Below are positions 60,204-64,000 of a stretch of 64,000 nt of DNA, piece after piece; within the stretch, counting starts at the first letter, position 1, and each line of letters begins with the position of its first letter. A model generated the notes under the pieces. It was not told where the DNA came from. It saw only the letters and a list, made by a program, of their open reading frames with translations, and ran no database searches. The DNA lies in the NCBI GenBank assembly GCA_947034895.1, contig OX344764.1, positions 15,252,001 through 15,316,000 of the forward strand, read 5' to 3'. Source of the stretch: Rhytidiadelphus loreus (lineage: Eukaryota > Streptophyta > Bryopsida > Hypnales > Hylocomiaceae). The translations under genes and the position numbers were made by a program.

Positions 60204-61074
60204 CGCTTACAATCGATGAGAGCTTCAATTCCAAATCTGCAATACAATGCCGGATTCTGGGTCCCGTGGATTGAAATTCTGCTTTGAGATTGGGAGTAAT
60301 GAGTATTTGAACGAGGGAAGAAGGGCGTGGTTTTGAATTGGGGAGGCAGCGAATGTGGACTGGATGGAGAGGGAGGGAGGAATGTCGGAGACGCGGTGTC
60401 GGTGACAGTGACGCGGAGTCGGTGACGCGGTGTCGGTAGTGTAGCTCGGAGGTGATGCAGACGCTGTTTGTTGAGAAAAGGGAACTGAAGTTGGTGGAAT
60501 TTGAACTTGGAATGTGGAGGGGCTCTTTACCGTGGAAAGACGGGCTATGACCACTGATATTTCAAGGCCTCCCTATCCATCTCACTGCCATATTTTTTGC
60601 AACTAGATATGAATGGAATATTAAATATGTTTATTTTTTAGAGATGAAACCACATGTCTAATATAAGTTATAAAATTTTCAAATTTTGGAGTGAAATGTG
60701 AAATTACTGTGAAATTTTTTAGAAAAAAATGAAGAAAATTCATATCAAATACAAAATATACTCAAAAAATCTTAAATTTTCAATATAGTACACAACATCA
60801 TGGTAAAAACTAAAGTTACCACATCACTCTAAAATTAGAAAATCAACATACCGTGGTTATAGGCCCAAAGTTTATAGTCATAGTCAAAGCATCTACTTCT
60901 TTAGAAAAGTCAAATATACCATAATGAAGAATTTTGCAATACTATTCACTAAAAATGTACTCAAGCACCTTCAAAAAAATATTGGATGAAATAATATTTT
61001 TTTTTATTTTACAATCTTAGGTGAAGTCATCCAATCAAACACTTAGTATCTACAACAACGTTTACTTAGAGGAT
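60204..61074. other. Upstream flank of the phosphatase gene, then AT-rich DNA
   Basis: 60204-60560 has higher GC and includes a GACGCGGWGTCGGT word repeated three times at about 60390-60436, likely promoter/leader sequence for the minus-strand gene. From about 60560 the sequence is AT-rich and partly complementary to 61480-61735 (GATGAAACCACATGTCTAAT against the complement near 61600), an imperfect inverted repeat of about 1.1 kb overall. Confidence 0.5.
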
Positions 61075-61726
61075 TAACCCTGGAATGACTCCAAAGACTT
61101 TTTGTGTTCTTTGGATGGTCAAGCAAGCTTTGTGCATATTGAAGAATGGACGATTTTCATTCATTTTTTGTGTAAAACTTTATTGAAGTGAATTCAAGAC
61201 ATATTAATTGGTGTTTTATTTTTTTAGGATTGTTTATCAAAAAAATGGTACACTATCTAGTATATTTCAATTCTTTGAACTTTTTTGCCTCAAAACATGA
61301 TTTTCACATTCAAAAAATAAAAATTTGCTTTTAGAAAAAAATTACAAAATGAAGTTTCTAAAGTGTAGCTTCTATTTTACTTGAAAATTTTGAAAATTTT
61401 CTTAAAATAAGCATGAGTTTAATGAAGTTCAAAGTGGAGTATCTATAATGACATTTCTAAATATGAATTAACACCAAAAATTGCTTTATACCACAATGAT
61501 TTATATTAGATATGAGTTTTCTTCATTTTTTCTTCAAAAATTCATAGGAAACTTGAAATTTTCACAAAAAAAATTTAATCTATTGACAAATATGAGACAT
61601 GTGATTTCATCTCTGAAAAATAAATTCAAAAAAATTCACTTATGAAAAGTAAAGAAATGGAAGATATGGAATGAGGGACTATCAAGTTTGACTACACAAT
61701 CATTGGCTCTATCCTTTAAGGGTTAA
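61075..61726. mobile_element. 652 bp candidate TTAA-flanked element
   Basis: Left TTAA-CCCTGGAATG, right CCTTTAAGGG-TTAA. Only about 8-9 terminal bases match, and part of it overlaps the inverted repeat described for 60560-61735, so the boundaries are uncertain. Confidence 0.4.
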
Positions 61727-62551
61727 TAATATTGGCATATTGGAAATGATGGCAATGAATTTGTGCACATGAAAAGGTGTTGCTACAATATTGGAAAGTT
61801 TGAATTCTATTTTCCCGATTTTGTGACAAATATTGGAAGGCTCTTGGCATTTCAATAAACTGTATTATGGTTATCTTGCAAATTTTGGTTTTCTAAAAGT
61901 AAAATTGGGTGTATATAGCAAAAGTAGTGATCAATAAAATGTTTCGAGAATTGAAACAAGATGAAAGGTAGTGAATTGGATGGTATATCACTCGAAATGG
62001 GTGAAATTTTGGAGATAAGAAAATAAAATTTTAGTCCAAATTTAGCACTTCTAAAAATTAGAGGAGGTCTATTTTTTGAAATAGGTCAAAATTAGGTACA
62101 ATGGATGTAAACATACTAAACATAACTATACTTGTACTAAGGTATCATTGAATATAATACTATAATTGCATCATTTGGGTATACTTTATATTAATACTAA
62201 TTAGTATTGAAATAATGCTAGCATACTTTATTATGAAAATGATGTTATTACAACGTTTAATTCATGTTATTATAGCAATTAGTATAATGATATTTTGTGT
62301 TGACAAAATTTGTTGATTTTTCTTTTATCATTTGAGGTAGCTACACCTAATTGCAACCTAATTAAAAATCCAACCCAACACATTCTTGTCTAAAATGCAC
62401 AAGCTCTACTCATGAGAATTTATGGTTGATTTTAGGTACATCCTTTTTAAGCACTTTGAAAATTTGTAGTTTGTTCATACATTGCTCCAAAATGGCAAGT
62501 AAAGAGAATATAGAATCCCCATTTGACATTTTGACTCCTAATAAGATCCAA
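61727..62551. other. AT-rich intergenic DNA, nothing recognised
   Basis: No gene or clear element. Confidence 0.5.
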
Positions 62552-63481
62552 CTAACCCCTAAAGTCCCAAGGCCATTTTTCTGTCAAAAACCACTCCAAA
62601 CTGCCATTTCTACTACGTTAGTCCCAAAAAACAAAAAACAAAACTTTTTTTGGAACTGAACCGTAGGATCTTGAACTTTACTTGTTTTAGATCATGTGGT
62701 AAAAATTTCATGAAGTTTGACCGTACAGATGGAGAGATATGAGCATTCAAGGTTGAAAAAACAAGTTTTTTTAAACACTAGACTGCAATTTTAGATGACT
62801 TTGATCTCTATTTGTGGAAAAAAATTGCACTATGGAATTTGAATTTAAAATTTATTATGTTGAAGAACTGAGTTGGGAGTCTAGAAAAAAATTCCAAAAA
62901 ATAAAAACTTCGTTTTCATACTTCAAAAAATTGTCAAGTAGAAGTAGGTCTAAGATTGAAAGAAAAACTAAATTGTTAATAGCTCTTAGATGGGATTGAA
63001 ATACAATAAACCCAACGGTCAGATAATTCCAGCAAGCAAACTTAACCTTTTCAAAAAAAAAATTTGAAAAAATTTGAAAATTGCATTTTGAGATGAATCC
63101 TACAAGTTTTTTTCTTCAAGAAGATGCTTAGATTGCCCGAAAAATAAGATTGTTCATAACTTTCACATCACTAATCAAAATGGAATGAATCAAAGCTTCA
63201 GATGTAGACAAAAACATAATCTTTGAGGGAAAAAAAAAAATTATTTTATTTTGAATTTTTCAAATATTTTTTGTGCTACCCGCCGAGTTCAATTCTAGGC
63301 TTTTTGTGGTACAACTTTTGCTTCTAGGCACCGATTGAAATAAAAATTATATCCCCACAAAGCTTATCAGTTTTTCTATCTTCAAAAAGAGTTTCAAAAA
63401 AATAAGGTAAAATTTCAGCCCATAGGAACCTGCCCGAATTCCAAATTGTCCCCCGAGGGGACAATGGGACTTTAGGGTTAA
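62552..63481 (+). mobile_element. 930 bp gamma TTAA-family element
   Basis: Left end CTAA-CCCCTAAAGTCCCA, right end TGGGACTTTAGGG-TTAA, so a terminal inverted repeat of about 14 bp. It is the best-preserved plain copy of the gamma repeat, with relatives at 2209-3090, 17400-18092 and 36353-38021. No open frame suggests a transposase. Confidence 0.75.
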
Positions 63482-64000
63482 AACTTACACGATTGAATCT
63501 TGAAGAAATGGAGCTCATGACATTGTAGTCAATCTTCAAATTCTCTACTCTGTTTTTAATATGAATTTTCTTCAAAATTTTATGGTAACATGTTTATATA
63601 TGAACTTCAAAAAACATGCTTAGAAAATCTAAAAATTTCATAATTGAAGTAGATTATAGTATAGAACAATGGAAAAACATGTCATTCTATATTTAGAAAT
63701 GTGGTTATTGATCTTCAATTCCAAACTTCAATAAAATGTTTATTTTTAGGAATCTTTTAGAATGTTTAAGTAGAGTAAAAAGATAAATTTTGAAGCTTCA
63801 TTTTGTAATTTTTTCTCAAATGTAAAAAAAATCATTTTGAATGCCAAAATCAAATTCTAATCATTCTAAAAGTCATTCTATTGGTACATCAATTTTTTAT
63901 AAACTACCCCATATAAAATTGAAAACAATTAATATGACTTGAATTCAACTCAATGATATAGAGACAATAATACTAAAGTTTTTCAAAAATAGTTTGATGA
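63482..64000. other. AT-rich window end, nothing recognised
   Basis: No gene, repeat boundary or RNA feature seen before the window ends. Confidence 0.5.

Noticed and set aside
59905..60234. Alternative minus-strand 109-codon frame over phosphatase exon 1
   Set aside because: Shadow frame of the exon that carries the RHG catalytic motif.

Overview
This looks like a 64 kb piece of nuclear DNA from a land plant, possibly a seedless one; the exact lineage cannot be read from the sequence. The evidence is spliceosomal GT-AG introns in every intact gene, plant-style DNA transposons (CACTA, MULE/SWIM, PIF/Harbinger), many MITEs, Arabidopsis-type telomere words (AAACCCTA) in introns, and AT-rich, repeat-packed intergenic DNA. 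No bacterial, organellar, rRNA or CRISPR features were found.

Three host genes appear intact and could be rebuilt exon by exon with consistent reading phase. (1) 31067-34696, minus strand: a 7-exon mitochondrial SCO1/HCC1 copper chaperone for cytochrome c oxidase, 346 aa. (2) 46671-56716, plus strand: an 18-exon alpha-glucan (glycogen) phosphorylase, 825 aa. (3) 57240-60203, minus strand: a 4-exon histidine-phosphatase (phosphoglycerate-mutase-like) protein, 264 aa. Genes 2 and 3 converge tail to tail about 520 bp apart. Nothing suggests that the three form a pathway.

The rest is mobile DNA and repeats. 1-5.7 kb: tandem repeats, including an in-frame 162 bp array. 5.7-9.65 kb: a decayed MULE transposase with a WRKY/GCM1-like zinc cluster, a DDE region and a SWIM finger. 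10.6-11.85 kb: a diverged array of about 100 bp units. 13.8-20.0 kb: a duplicated segment (copies A and B) carrying three identical 150 bp CACTA MITEs and a 3.4 kb non-autonomous CACTA element; each insertion is paired with its empty site in the other copy. 21.6-24.6 kb: a PIF/Harbinger gene pair whose transposase is split by a MITE. 24.76-27.04 kb: about 30 scattered copies of an 11 bp palindromic motif, GACAAWTTGTC, the most unusual feature in the window. 28-46 kb and 58-63.5 kb: many elements with the form TTAA-CCC...GGG-TTAA, a piggyBac-like signature, plus mariner-type and 8-9 bp-duplication (hAT- or Mutator-like) MITEs.

Leading candidates for undescribed biology are the GACAAWTTGTC array, the TTAA-flanked MITE families, and the CACTA family with its near-perfect hairpin derivatives and a strand-asymmetric, G-free interior tract.
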